A stretch of DNA of 11,947 nucleotides from an uncultured Eubacteriales bacterium (GTDB lineage Bacteria; Bacillota; Clostridia; Peptostreptococcales; Anaerovoracaceae). Positions 5,566 through 11,947 of the stretch are shown in pieces. The notes beneath the pieces were generated by a model that saw only the letters and a list, made by a program, of their open reading frames with translations, was not told the origin of the DNA and ran no database searches. The stretch's first letter is position 1; each line of letters opens with the position of its first letter. The stretch spans positions 1 through 11,947 of the forward strand of contig CACWYF010000012.1 in assembly GCA_902765035.1 (NCBI GenBank). Direction: 5' to 3'. The translations under genes and the position numbers were made by a program.

Positions 5566-6150
5566 ATGGAATACGAAAAGGGTTATGTATACAAGTTGAT
5601 GGATGAAGGCGGTCCTACGGACAACAGGGAGCCTTACTTCAGAGAAGCTGTGGAAGAAATGATGCGCGCAAGAGTGCTGTGCGCAAAGGCAAACGCCAAG
5701 ATGCCTGATGACCCGACTTATGTAAACGACCTTGAGGAGCTGTTCGGAAGAAAGCTGGATGACGTACGCATACTGACTCCGTTCATCTGCGACTTCGGAA
5801 ACCGAGTCAAATTCGGGAAAGGCGTTTTTCTGAATCATTCGGCGATCCTCTCCGCATCAGGCGGGATCGAGTTTGAGGACGGCGTGATGTCTGCTCCCGG
5901 CCTCAGGATCGCGAGCATAAACCACGACATGAATGAGCGTCATACCAAATACACATACGGTAAGGTTCTTATTAAGAAGAATGCCTGGATCGGGATGAAC
6001 GCAACCATATGTCCGGGAGTAACAGTCGGCAAATATGCTGTCGTAGCGGCAGGTGCAGTCGTTACGAAAGATGTACCGGATTACGCTGTCGTAGGAGGAG
6101 TCCCGGCAAAAGTGATAAGATACCTGGACCCTTCAGAGCAGAAAGAGTAG
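5566..6150 (+). CDS. Sugar O-acetyltransferase, maltose/galactoside acetyltransferase type
   Basis: The 194-residue protein matches the LbH_MAT_GAT acetyl-CoA-dependent sugar O-acetyltransferases (trimeric left-handed beta-helix, cytoplasmic). An N-terminal helical Mac domain (about residues 4-55) carries a pattern like MxxGxxYxxxDxxLxxxR in loosened form. The hexapeptide repeats run from about 70 to 180, including [27 protein letters not shown] and [20 protein letters not shown]. His120 in SINHDM is the expected catalytic residue. GGAGGA at 5555-5560 precedes the ATG. The 15-nt gap from the flavodoxin gene indicates an operon, although no functional link between the two is obvious. The acceptor sugar is unknown; general carbohydrate detoxification is the usual proposal for this family. 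Confidence 0.9.
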   Translation: MEYEKGYVYKLMDEGGPTDNREPYFREAVEEMMRARVLCAKANAKMPDDPTYVNDLEELFGRKLDDVRILTPFICDFGNRVKFGKGVFLNHSAILSASGGIEFEDGVMSAPGLRIASINHDMNERHTKYTYGKVLIKKNAWIGMNATICPGVTVGKYAVVAAGAVVTKDVPDYAVVGGVPAKVIRYLDPSEQKE

Positions 6151-6156
6151 AGAAAA

Positions 6157-6270
6157 ATGAAATTTGATGAATTCGACAATGTGAGCATAACCGGCATCGA
6201 TGTAAATACTCTTGACGATGAGCAGCTTGCAGGATTCGCTGCATGGAGACCGGAGTTTGACAGAGCATAG
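6157..6270 (+). CDS. Possible small acidic protein, 37 residues
   Basis: ATG 6157 starts 6 nt after the acetyltransferase stop and the frame runs to TAG 6268-6270, encoding 37 residues beginning MKFDEFDNVSITGIDV and ending AWRPEFDRA. It is acidic, has no hydrophobic segment and no cysteine. The upstream sequence AAAGAGTAGAG is only a weak ribosome binding site, so translation may depend on coupling to the preceding gene. It ends 7 nt before a terminator, so the transcript clearly includes it. I recognise no family. It could be a genuine small protein or a degraded end of a once larger gene. Confidence 0.4.
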   Translation: MKFDEFDNVSITGIDVNTLDDEQLAGFAAWRPEFDRA

Positions 6271-6277
6271 CTATTAT

Positions 6278-6321
6278 AACGGGAGACGGACATCCGGATT
6301 ATCCGAGTGCCCGTTTTGTAT
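6278..6321 (+). terminator. Terminator of the flavodoxin-acetyltransferase unit
   Basis: AACGGG (6278-6283) pairs with CCCGTT (6310-6315), and CGGA (6287-6290) with TCCG (6302-6305) extends the stem after a small internal loop. The T-rich run TTTTGTATT follows. Confidence 0.7.
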
Positions 6322-6388
6322 TGTGTTTGCAGGTGATAATGGGGTAAACTAATCCTCGTCAAAAGTAAACGGACAGGATGGATACGAT

Positions 6389-9300
6389 ATGAACAGAATC
6401 ACATGTGAAACAGCCAGAAGACAAAACGTCAGGGCTGAAGAACAGATAGTAAGGATATTCGGGGAAAGTGCAGTCAGAGGATGCGCGGACGCGCTGTTCC
6501 TGGATGCAGGCAAAAGCCGCGTGCTCGGAGTATGCGGGATGGAAATGTACATGCCTGTATGCACTGAGCTTCTGAGTGACAGAAGCTTTCAGAAGCTGCT
6601 TGGTGATACAGACGGAAGTATCCTTATTGATATATCCGCTGATGGGCTGAAAGTATTCAGCGCTGTGAACGATTCGAATGTAACAGAGCCTGAGATAACA
6701 GCTGTACCGGCAGATGATGAGGTCACCGGTGCAGTAAGATCTGCAGTTCACAGGCTGAGCATAAGTCCGGGTGAGTTCAACGAAAAGGGAGAACTGATCC
6801 TGGACCTCAAGGCCCAGAAGGTGGGGCTTCACTATCCAGTCAACCTTCTTCTCGGTGACAGGAGCAGCTTCAGCTATCCTCTTATAACAACTCCGAAGAG
6901 TTCTGTTGATGCGCTCGGAAGGGGCTCGTTCAGAGCGGCAGGAGGAGACCAGGTGCTGGCTACCAGATACGTACTGGAGCCTGAGGAAAACGGCGAACCT
7001 GCCAACAGGCAGTTCTTCCTGTTCGAAAGCGGAAAGCAGATATTCTGGTCCGCTGATGTCAGAAATAACGTGAAAAGCGCCGTCTGCTGCCATTCGCAGA
7101 ACAGGACGGTCATCACATATACAACTGAGGACGGCCTTATGATAACAAGGACCATCTTCATACTGCCTCAGGAAGAGGGCATGCCAGAAGCGGTCGAGGC
7201 ACAGAGAATAACTATAGAGAATCTGACCGGCAAGAGCCGCAGCATCAGGCTCGTGGCTACAGGCGTCTTCGGCATCCAGGGACCTGACACCATAGCGCAG
7301 GACATCGTATATGCCAACCTCGTTGCAGAGGGCGCAGTCCTGTCGGATGAGGATGTGCCTTTCGCACTGACTCTCAACTCCAAGCCGGCGGCTGACAGGA
7401 CCAGGAAGAGATTCGCCATGATGCTGTCAGAGGGCAGGACACTGGAAGAGTACTGCACCAGCCAGTCCGAATTCATAGGCAGCGGAAGCATCGAAAGACC
7501 TGAGCATGCAGGCTGGCTCTCATGCACACTGCACCGCAAGATGGCACCTTTCTTCGCAATGGCACAGACTCTTGAGCTGCCTGCGGATGGAAAGGTCACA
7601 ACGGATGTATTCGCAGGCATGTGCTATGCCGGAGATATTTCGAAGGCATCAGACCCTAAGGCCATGGAAGAGGCGTTTAAAGCTGATCCGGTGAAGGTAA
7701 AGGCTGAAGAAGAGGCTGCCGAAGAAAGGATATACAACCTGTACAGAAAATACAGTGACCCGGAGAAGCTGGGTGCTGTTCTTGACAGCATGGAGAAGTC
7801 ATGGGATGAATACAGCTCGTATCTCATTCCTGAGACTAAGGATGAGCAGTTCAACTCCTATGTGAGAAATGATCTGCCGTTCCAAGTCCTGTACCAGACC
7901 TATGTATCCAGAGCCTTCGCATGGACGCAGAAGGCATACAGGGAGACAGGATTCCGTGAGATCCAGGATATTTTCGCTTCCATGTACTACCTGTGCGCGA
8001 ACGGTCAGCAGGATCTCGTCAGGAAGCTCATAGCCAGCTGGATAGAGAATGTGTGGGAGATGGGCTATGCATATCACAACTTCACGTTCCGCGGCAAGGA
8101 GCCGGGAGACTGCTCCGATGACCAGCTGTGGCTGCTGCAGGCGGTGTACAGATATGTGCATCTGACCGGAGATACTGAATTTCTCAGACAGGAATTCCCT
8201 GTTGCAGGCAAAACGGAAGCAGACGGGACGCAGTCAAAGCGTTCTCTGTGGGAGACGATAAGAGCCATTCTCACATACAGCGGAAAGATATCCGTAGGAA
8301 AGCACGGTCTGCCTCTCCTTGATAAGGCTGACTGGAATGACACGCTCCGCCTTGATCATGGCGTGATGCAGGGACCTGCCAAGGAAGAACTGTACTATAA
8401 GCAGCTCGAAGAAAAGGGACAGGAATACGGAGCGCCGCTCGAGAATGAGCAGAGCGAGAGCATCATGAACGCATTCCTCCTGAAGATCGCTGCTGACGAA
8501 ACCGCTGAACTCGCGGTCATGCTCGGCGACGGAGACATGGAGCGTTTTTCCCGCACGATCGCAGATGATGTGACGGCAAGCTGCAGGCAGAATGCATGGA
8601 TGGGCGACTACTATGCAAGATGTCTTATAAACGACGGCAGAGAGTTCAGATATCTCGGCGCTGCTGGAGACGGACTGTCCGCAGATCCGGATGTCGACGG
8701 AAGCTATTTCCTGAATTCATACAGCTGGGCGATACTCGCAGGCGTTGCTGATGAAGACCAGATAAGGACTATGCTGGAGCAGGTCAACAGGTATCTGAGA
8801 ACTGATGCAGGTCTCAAGCTGTGCACGCTGATCGCGTATGAGAAGCTCGGAGTCAACACGGGCACTGCTTTCTACTTCCCGGGAGACAGGGAGAACTGCG
8901 GAGTGTTCAAGCATGCGGCCATGATGGCTGCGGTAGCATCAATGCAGGCAGCCAAGACTGTAAGCGACAGAGGACTTGCGGATGACCTCAGAGAGCTCGC
9001 ATTCTTCATGATGGATAAGACGATGCCGTACAGGACTCTCGATGATCCATTCGTTCTTAAGGGCAATCCGAGATTCTGCACGCAGTACAACAACAGCGAG
9101 ACAGGTGAGAACATAGGACCTATGCTGTCAGGAACCGCTTCATGGCTGACGCTGGGTGTGTATGAACACTTCGGACTGGACGTCAGGAAGGATGAGATAG
9201 AGTTCAGACCGCTCCTGAGACCGGGTGCGGATTCACTGAAATACACCGTAGACCTGGGAGATGCATTGCTGCACGTAAGCATCACCGGAAGAGACGGGCA

Positions 9301-9418
9301 CTTCCGTGCAGATGACGGCACAGGATACAGTGCATCGGGTGAAGGAAAGACTGAAAGCTTTGACGGAATTATGAATCGCCCACACTGCGGTGAGTGGAAC
9401 ATAGATATCCGGCTGTAA
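6389..9418 (+). CDS. GH94-like glycoside phosphorylase (beta-glucan or cellobiose-type), 1009 residues
   Basis: The product resembles family GH94 inverting phosphorylases, which use inorganic phosphate to split beta-glucosides into a sugar 1-phosphate and a shortened acceptor. The N-terminal half (to about residue 430) is a beta-sandwich-like domain with ITIENLTGKSRSIRL-type strands. The (alpha/alpha)6 catalytic region follows from about 480. KADWNDTLR at 646-654 carries the DWND motif holding the catalytic aspartate, and NEQSES at 686-691 leads into a helix. LSGTASWLTLGVYEHFGL near residue 910 matches the family's phosphate-site and terminal-helix region. No signal peptide, so cytoplasmic. 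Classic cellobiose phosphorylases are about 800 residues. The extra N-terminal part here is closer to the longer GH94 members such as 1,2-beta-oligoglucan phosphorylases, but substrate cannot be settled. AGGATGG at 6376-6382 precedes the ATG. The next gene starts 15 nt later. Confidence 0.75.
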   Translation: MNRITCETARRQNVRAEEQIVRIFGESAVRGCADALFLDAGKSRVLGVCGMEMYMPVCTELLSDRSFQKLLGDTDGSILIDISADGLKVFSAVNDSNVTEPEITAVPADDEVTGAVRSAVHRLSISPGEFNEKGELILDLKAQKVGLHYPVNLLLGDRSSFSYPLITTPKSSVDALGRGSFRAAGGDQVLATRYVLEPEENGEPANRQFFLFESGKQIFWSADVRNNVKSAVCCHSQNRTVITYTTEDGLMITRTIFILPQEEGMPEAVEAQRITIENLTGKSRSIRLVATGVFGIQGPDTIAQDIVYANLVAEGAVLSDEDVPFALTLNSKPAADRTRKRFAMMLSEGRTLEEYCTSQSEFIGSGSIERPEHAGWLSCTLHRKMAPFFAMAQTLELPADGKVTTDVFAGMCYAGDISKASDPKAMEEAFKADPVKVKAEEEAAEERIYNLYRKYSDPEKLGAVLDSMEKSWDEYSSYLIPETKDEQFNSYVRNDLPFQVLYQTYVSRAFAWTQKAYRETGFREIQDIFASMYYLCANGQQDLVRKLIASWIENVWEMGYAYHNFTFRGKEPGDCSDDQLWLLQAVYRYVHLTGDTEFLRQEFPVAGKTEADGTQSKRSLWETIRAILTYSGKISVGKHGLPLLDKADWNDTLRLDHGVMQGPAKEELYYKQLEEKGQEYGAPLENEQSESIMNAFLLKIAADETAELAVMLGDGDMERFSRTIADDVTASCRQNAWMGDYYARCLINDGREFRYLGAAGDGLSADPDVDGSYFLNSYSWAILAGVADEDQIRTMLEQVNRYLRTDAGLKLCTLIAYEKLGVNTGTAFYFPGDRENCGVFKHAAMMAAVASMQAAKTVSDRGLADDLRELAFFMMDKTMPYRTLDDPFVLKGNPRFCTQYNNSETGENIGPMLSGTASWLTLGVYEHFGLDVRKDEIEFRPLLRPGADSLKYTVDLGDALLHVSITGRDGHFRADDGTGYSASGEGKTESFDGIMNRPHCGEWNIDIRL

Positions 9419-9433
9419 TACTGAGGGGATATT

Positions 9434-10711
9434 ATGATCAGAAACATTATTTTCGACATAGGAAGAGTGCTGATAGGATTCGAGTGGAATGACTACGTGA
9501 ACAGTCTGTTCGATGAAGAGACTGCTGAGCGTGTGACTGCTGCCATGTGGGGCACAGGATACTGGAAGGAGCTGGACAGAGCTATACTGACCGATGAGGA
9601 AATCGTGGAAAGGTTCTACAGCGCGGGTCCTGATGTGAAGGAAGAGATATGGGAGGCCTTCAGCAGAGTCGGCGAATGCGTTACAAGACGTGACTGGGCC
9701 ATCCCGGTTATTGATGACCTGAAGGCGCGCGGATACAGGGTGCTGTATCTGTCCAACTTCTCGGACCATGTCATGAGCTCCAACAGAGAGGCTCTCGATT
9801 TTGTATCCCACATGGACGGCGGGATATTCTCATGCGATGTCAACGTGATCAAGCCGGCGGCAGATATATATCTGAAGCTGATCGAGAAATATGACCTTAA
9901 GCCTGAGGAATGCATCTTCATAGATGACCATAAAGACAATATAGCGATGGCCAGGAAATGCGGCATGAAGGGCATAGTTTTCAGAGACAGGGATCAGTTC
10001 GAAGCTGACCTGGGACAGGCTCTGGCCAAGGATTCAGGTCACGACAGGATATCTGTTGTATGCTACGGAGATTCCAATACTTACGGATATGAGCCGGCTA
10101 CAGGCGGAAGATATGCTCCTGAGATCCGCTGGACGACAATCCTGCAGGAGAAGCTCGGAGATCACTATGAAGTCATTCCGGAGGGACTTAACGGCAGGAC
10201 AACGGCCTATGACAGACCGGGCGCCGGCTGGAAGAACGGCATCACAAGCTTTGTTTCATGTCTTGGCACACATAAGCCGGTCGACTATCTGGTCATAATG
10301 CTCGGGACCAACGATGTAGCAGGAGGACTCGGGCTCACAGATGAAGCGATAGCGAAGGGCATGGAGAATCTGGTGGTTCTTGCCGAAGAGAAGTCGCCTG
10401 AACTGCAGGGATATATACCGGAGATAATCGTCACTGTTCCGGCAGCAATCAACTGCAGATGGGCAGATGACAGCCCTGAATATGCAGAAGTCCGCAGGAT
10501 GATGAAGCAGTCCCGCGACATAGAGCCGCTGTACCGCAGCATCGCGGACCGCCACCTCATACGTTTTGCAAGCGGAGTCGATGCAGAGGTGAATCTTCAT
10601 GACTGGACGCATCTTACAGAGGAAGGTCACAGGCAGATGGCAGACATCATCTATGATGTGCTGATGAAAGCCCCGGCATCATATGATGTTGAGCAGAAGC
10701 TCGTACCATAA
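9434..10711 (+). CDS. Fusion of a YihX-like HAD phosphatase and an SGNH/GDSL hydrolase
   Basis: The 425-residue protein has two complete enzyme domains. Residues 1-197 are HAD: nucleophile Asp8 in FDIGRVL (Gly10 replaces the usual second aspartate, as in YihX-type alpha-glucose-1-phosphatases), Ser107 in YLSNFS, Lys140 in VIKPAADIY, and Asp164-Asp165 in IFIDDHKDN. Residues 205-412 are an SGNH hydrolase: GDSN with Ser214, GLNG at 251-254, GTND at 291-294, and DWTH with Asp390 and His393. All catalytic residues are present in both halves, joined by a short linker (about 197-204) with no stop or frame change, so this is a real fusion rather than two adjacent genes. No signal peptide. GAGGGG at 9423-9428 precedes the ATG, 15 nt after the phosphorylase stop, so the two are co-transcribed. 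I infer that the HAD half acts on sugar phosphates from the phosphorylase and the SGNH half removes acyl groups. Substrates are unproven. Confidence 0.87.
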   Translation: MIRNIIFDIGRVLIGFEWNDYVNSLFDEETAERVTAAMWGTGYWKELDRAILTDEEIVERFYSAGPDVKEEIWEAFSRVGECVTRRDWAIPVIDDLKARGYRVLYLSNFSDHVMSSNREALDFVSHMDGGIFSCDVNVIKPAADIYLKLIEKYDLKPEECIFIDDHKDNIAMARKCGMKGIVFRDRDQFEADLGQALAKDSGHDRISVVCYGDSNTYGYEPATGGRYAPEIRWTTILQEKLGDHYEVIPEGLNGRTTAYDRPGAGWKNGITSFVSCLGTHKPVDYLVIMLGTNDVAGGLGLTDEAIAKGMENLVVLAEEKSPELQGYIPEIIVTVPAAINCRWADDSPEYAEVRRMMKQSRDIEPLYRSIADRHLIRFASGVDAEVNLHDWTHLTEEGHRQMADIIYDVLMKAPASYDVEQKLVP

Positions 10712-10750
10712 TGCAGAATGCGCGAACGGGACAGATACCATTTAATGATA

Positions 10751-10795
10751 AAGGACAGGCTTGTACATATTTTGTACAACCTGTCCCTTTTGTTA
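10751..10795 (+). terminator. Strong terminator after the phosphorylase operon
   Basis: GGACAGG (10753-10759) pairs with CCTGTCC (10780-10786) and TTGTACA (10761-10767) with TGTACAA (10773-10779), a 14-bp stem with one bulged C and a 5-nt loop. TTTTGTT follows. A run of A residues on the left side may let it work weakly in the other direction. Confidence 0.85.
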
Positions 10796-10810
10796 GTGTG
10801 TTATTACCGC

Positions 10811-10828
10811 GTGTTATTATAGTAACAT
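10811..10828. promoter_or_regulatory. Rex-like palindrome upstream of the oxidoreductase gene
   Basis: TGTTA (10812-10816) and TAACA (10823-10827) are inverted with 6 nt between them, the spacing of the Rex consensus TTGTTAANNNNTTAACAA; the two bases next to each arm inside the spacer differ from the consensus. The 9-mer GTGTTATTA also occurs just upstream at 10798-10806, 13 bp before the copy at 10811-10819. A promoter, TTGTTA 10790-10795 with TATTAT 10815-10820 (19-nt spacer), would overlap it. Rex represses redox genes and releases DNA when NADH is high. The site is suggestive only. Confidence 0.4.
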
Positions 10829-10899
10829 TAAGATGGAATAAGATGTTTGCAAACAGAAGAGCGCGATCAACCTGCGCATTGTGAGAGGAGGAAGCTTAT

Positions 10900-11947
10900 A
10901 TGGCAATGGTGAAATGTCTGGTATGCGGGGCAACCTTCGAAGAAGGGGCTGACGTATGTCCTGTATGCGGTGTGGGGGCTGAGAACTTCATCTCATATGC
11001 TGAAGAAGAAGTTACTTTCAGAAGGGACACTGATGAGAAGTTCGTTATAATCGGCGGAGGTCCTGCTGCCAAGAGTGCGGCTGAAGCCATCAGGCAGCGC
11101 AACCGTGAGGCGATGATCACCATCGTGACGCAGGAGACATATCTTCCGTACAACAGACCGATGCTGACCAAGGGCATCGTTACGGACTTCGGATACAACG
11201 GACTTGCCGTGGAAGGTGAGGAGTGGTATCTGCAGAACAACATCTTCTTCATGGCCAATACGACTGTCATGAAGATCGACACTGATGCAAAACTGATAGA
11301 CGTTCAGCTGCAGGACGGCGGCAAAGGCGGTGTCGTGTACGACAAGCTTATATATGCACTCGGTGCTTACTGCTTCGTTCCGCCTATACCCGGCCATGAT
11401 CTGCCGCATGTGGTATCGGTAAGAAGCATCGCGGATACCGAGCGGGTCAGGAAGATCATTGAAGAGCGCAAGGCATCCAGAGCTGTCTGCATCGGAGGAG
11501 GCGTAATGGGTCTCGAGGGAGCATGGGGCCTCAAGAACGGCGGCCTTGATGTGACTGTACTGGAGACGGCGCCGGGACTTCTCCCGAGGCAGCTTGATGA
11601 CAACGCATCGGCAATGCTTGAGGATATCTGCAACAATGCCGGAGTGCATATAGTGACCGGAGCGAAGATCGCAAAGATCACTGAGGACGCGGTAGTTCTT
11701 GAAGACGGAACGGAATACGAGGCTCAGCTCGTTATAATGTCCACCGGAATGAGACCGTATACGAAGGTCGCTGAGGACAGCGGCATCGCAGTGGATAAGT
11801 GGGTAGTCGCTGACTCGGGCATGAGGACGAATGTGCCGGATGTATTCGCCGCAGGTGACTGCATAACCGTCAACGGACAGCCGCAGGCATTCTGGGCTCA
11901 GGCGGTTGCGACAGGCAGAGTGGCAGGAGCCAATGCAGCAGGGGATG
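10900..11947 (+). CDS. Rubredoxin-like domain fused to an FAD-dependent NAD(P)H oxidoreductase (partial, right edge)
   Basis: The first 349 codons are present and the gene continues past the window. Residues 1-32 form a short rubredoxin-like metal site with Cys6, Cys9, Cys20 and Cys23 (KCLVCG and CPVCGVG), the compact form also seen at the end of rubrerythrins. Residues 47 onward are a Pyr_redox_2 flavoprotein: FAD-binding GGGPAAKSA at 52-60, YLPYNRP near 87-93, a second nucleotide-binding GGGVMGLEG at 199-207, and VFAAGDC at 315-321, the second FAD motif. This arrangement resembles NADH:rubredoxin reductase or nitrite-reductase-like flavoproteins that pass electrons from NAD(P)H through FAD to the iron site. 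It is cytoplasmic. GAGGAGG at 10885-10891 sits 8 nt before ATG 10900; an ATG at 10906 is a less likely start. The missing C-terminus may hold another domain. Physiological acceptor unknown; oxygen or peroxide defence is a common role for relatives. Confidence 0.87.
   Translation, partial: MAMVKCLVCGATFEEGADVCPVCGVGAENFISYAEEEVTFRRDTDEKFVIIGGGPAAKSAAEAIRQRNREAMITIVTQETYLPYNRPMLTKGIVTDFGYNGLAVEGEEWYLQNNIFFMANTTVMKIDTDAKLIDVQLQDGGKGGVVYDKLIYALGAYCFVPPIPGHDLPHVVSVRSIADTERVRKIIEERKASRAVCIGGGVMGLEGAWGLKNGGLDVTVLETAPGLLPRQLDDNASAMLEDICNNAGVHIVTGAKIAKITEDAVVLEDGTEYEAQLVIMSTGMRPYTKVAEDSGIAVDKWVVADSGMRTNVPDVFAAGDCITVNGQPQAFWAQAVATGRVAGANAAGD

Noticed and set aside
6359..7093. 244-residue minus-strand frame opposite the phosphorylase.
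   Set aside because: Shadow of a strongly coding plus-strand gene; cysteine/serine/tyrosine-rich composition typical of antisense reading and no recognisable motif.
1..11947. CRISPR array, insertion sequence, tRNA/rRNA genes, phage or toxin-antitoxin modules.
   Set aside because: No regularly spaced repeats, transposase motifs, tRNA-like folds or such genes were visible on either strand.

Overview
The window looks like chromosomal DNA from an anaerobic member of the Bacillota, probably class Clostridia. The evidence is strong GGAGG-type ribosome binding sites, short intergenic gaps closed by U-tract hairpins, a roughly balanced base composition with heavy use of AGA/AGG for arginine, and redox genes built on flavodoxin and rubredoxin-like modules. 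No rRNA, tRNA, CRISPR array, transposase or phage gene is visible. The genus cannot be fixed from the sequence.

Layout. (1) 1-700: a minus-strand reading frame enters from the left edge and resembles only the C-terminal domain of a RiPP-type radical SAM maturase. It has no usable start, so it looks like a gene remnant. Divergent from it, behind its own promoter, is a 61-residue hydrophobic small protein ending at a terminator. (2) 746-2900: a near-consensus promoter starts a long structured leader of about 245 nt. The leader has a helix closing at the predicted first nucleotide and competing antiterminator and terminator hairpins. It is followed by a DUF997/YhdT-type small membrane protein and a PanF-type sodium/pantothenate symporter, then a terminator. 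(3) 2939-4811: an HSL-family alpha/beta hydrolase converges on a LysR-type regulator, and the hydrolase terminator lies inside the 3' end of the regulator gene. (4) 4812-6320: the regulator is divergent from a flavodoxin, a hexapeptide-repeat sugar O-acetyltransferase and a possible 37-residue protein. The divergent promoters share a 28-bp inverted repeat, the likely regulator operator. A separate 31-bp imperfect palindrome lies in the regulator leader. (5) 6389-10795: a 1009-residue GH94-like glycoside phosphorylase is followed after 15 nt by a two-domain protein in which a YihX-like HAD phosphatase is fused to an SGNH/GDSL esterase. A strong hairpin ends the unit. (6) 10811-11947: behind a Rex-like palindrome, a rubredoxin-like domain is fused to an FAD/NAD(P)H oxidoreductase that runs off the right edge.

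How the genes may fit together. The phosphorylase would release a sugar 1-phosphate from a beta-glucoside. The HAD domain belongs to the branch that includes an alpha-glucose-1-phosphatase, and the SGNH domain could remove acyl groups from the same carbohydrate. This makes a compact, still hypothetical, oligosaccharide-processing pair. The symporter unit looks like a transporter operon controlled by transcription attenuation. The flavodoxin unit is a probable LysR regulon, and the last gene a redox-responsive electron-transfer enzyme. The most promising undescribed element is the leader RNA at 781-1000, followed by the HAD-SGNH fusion and its link to the phosphorylase.
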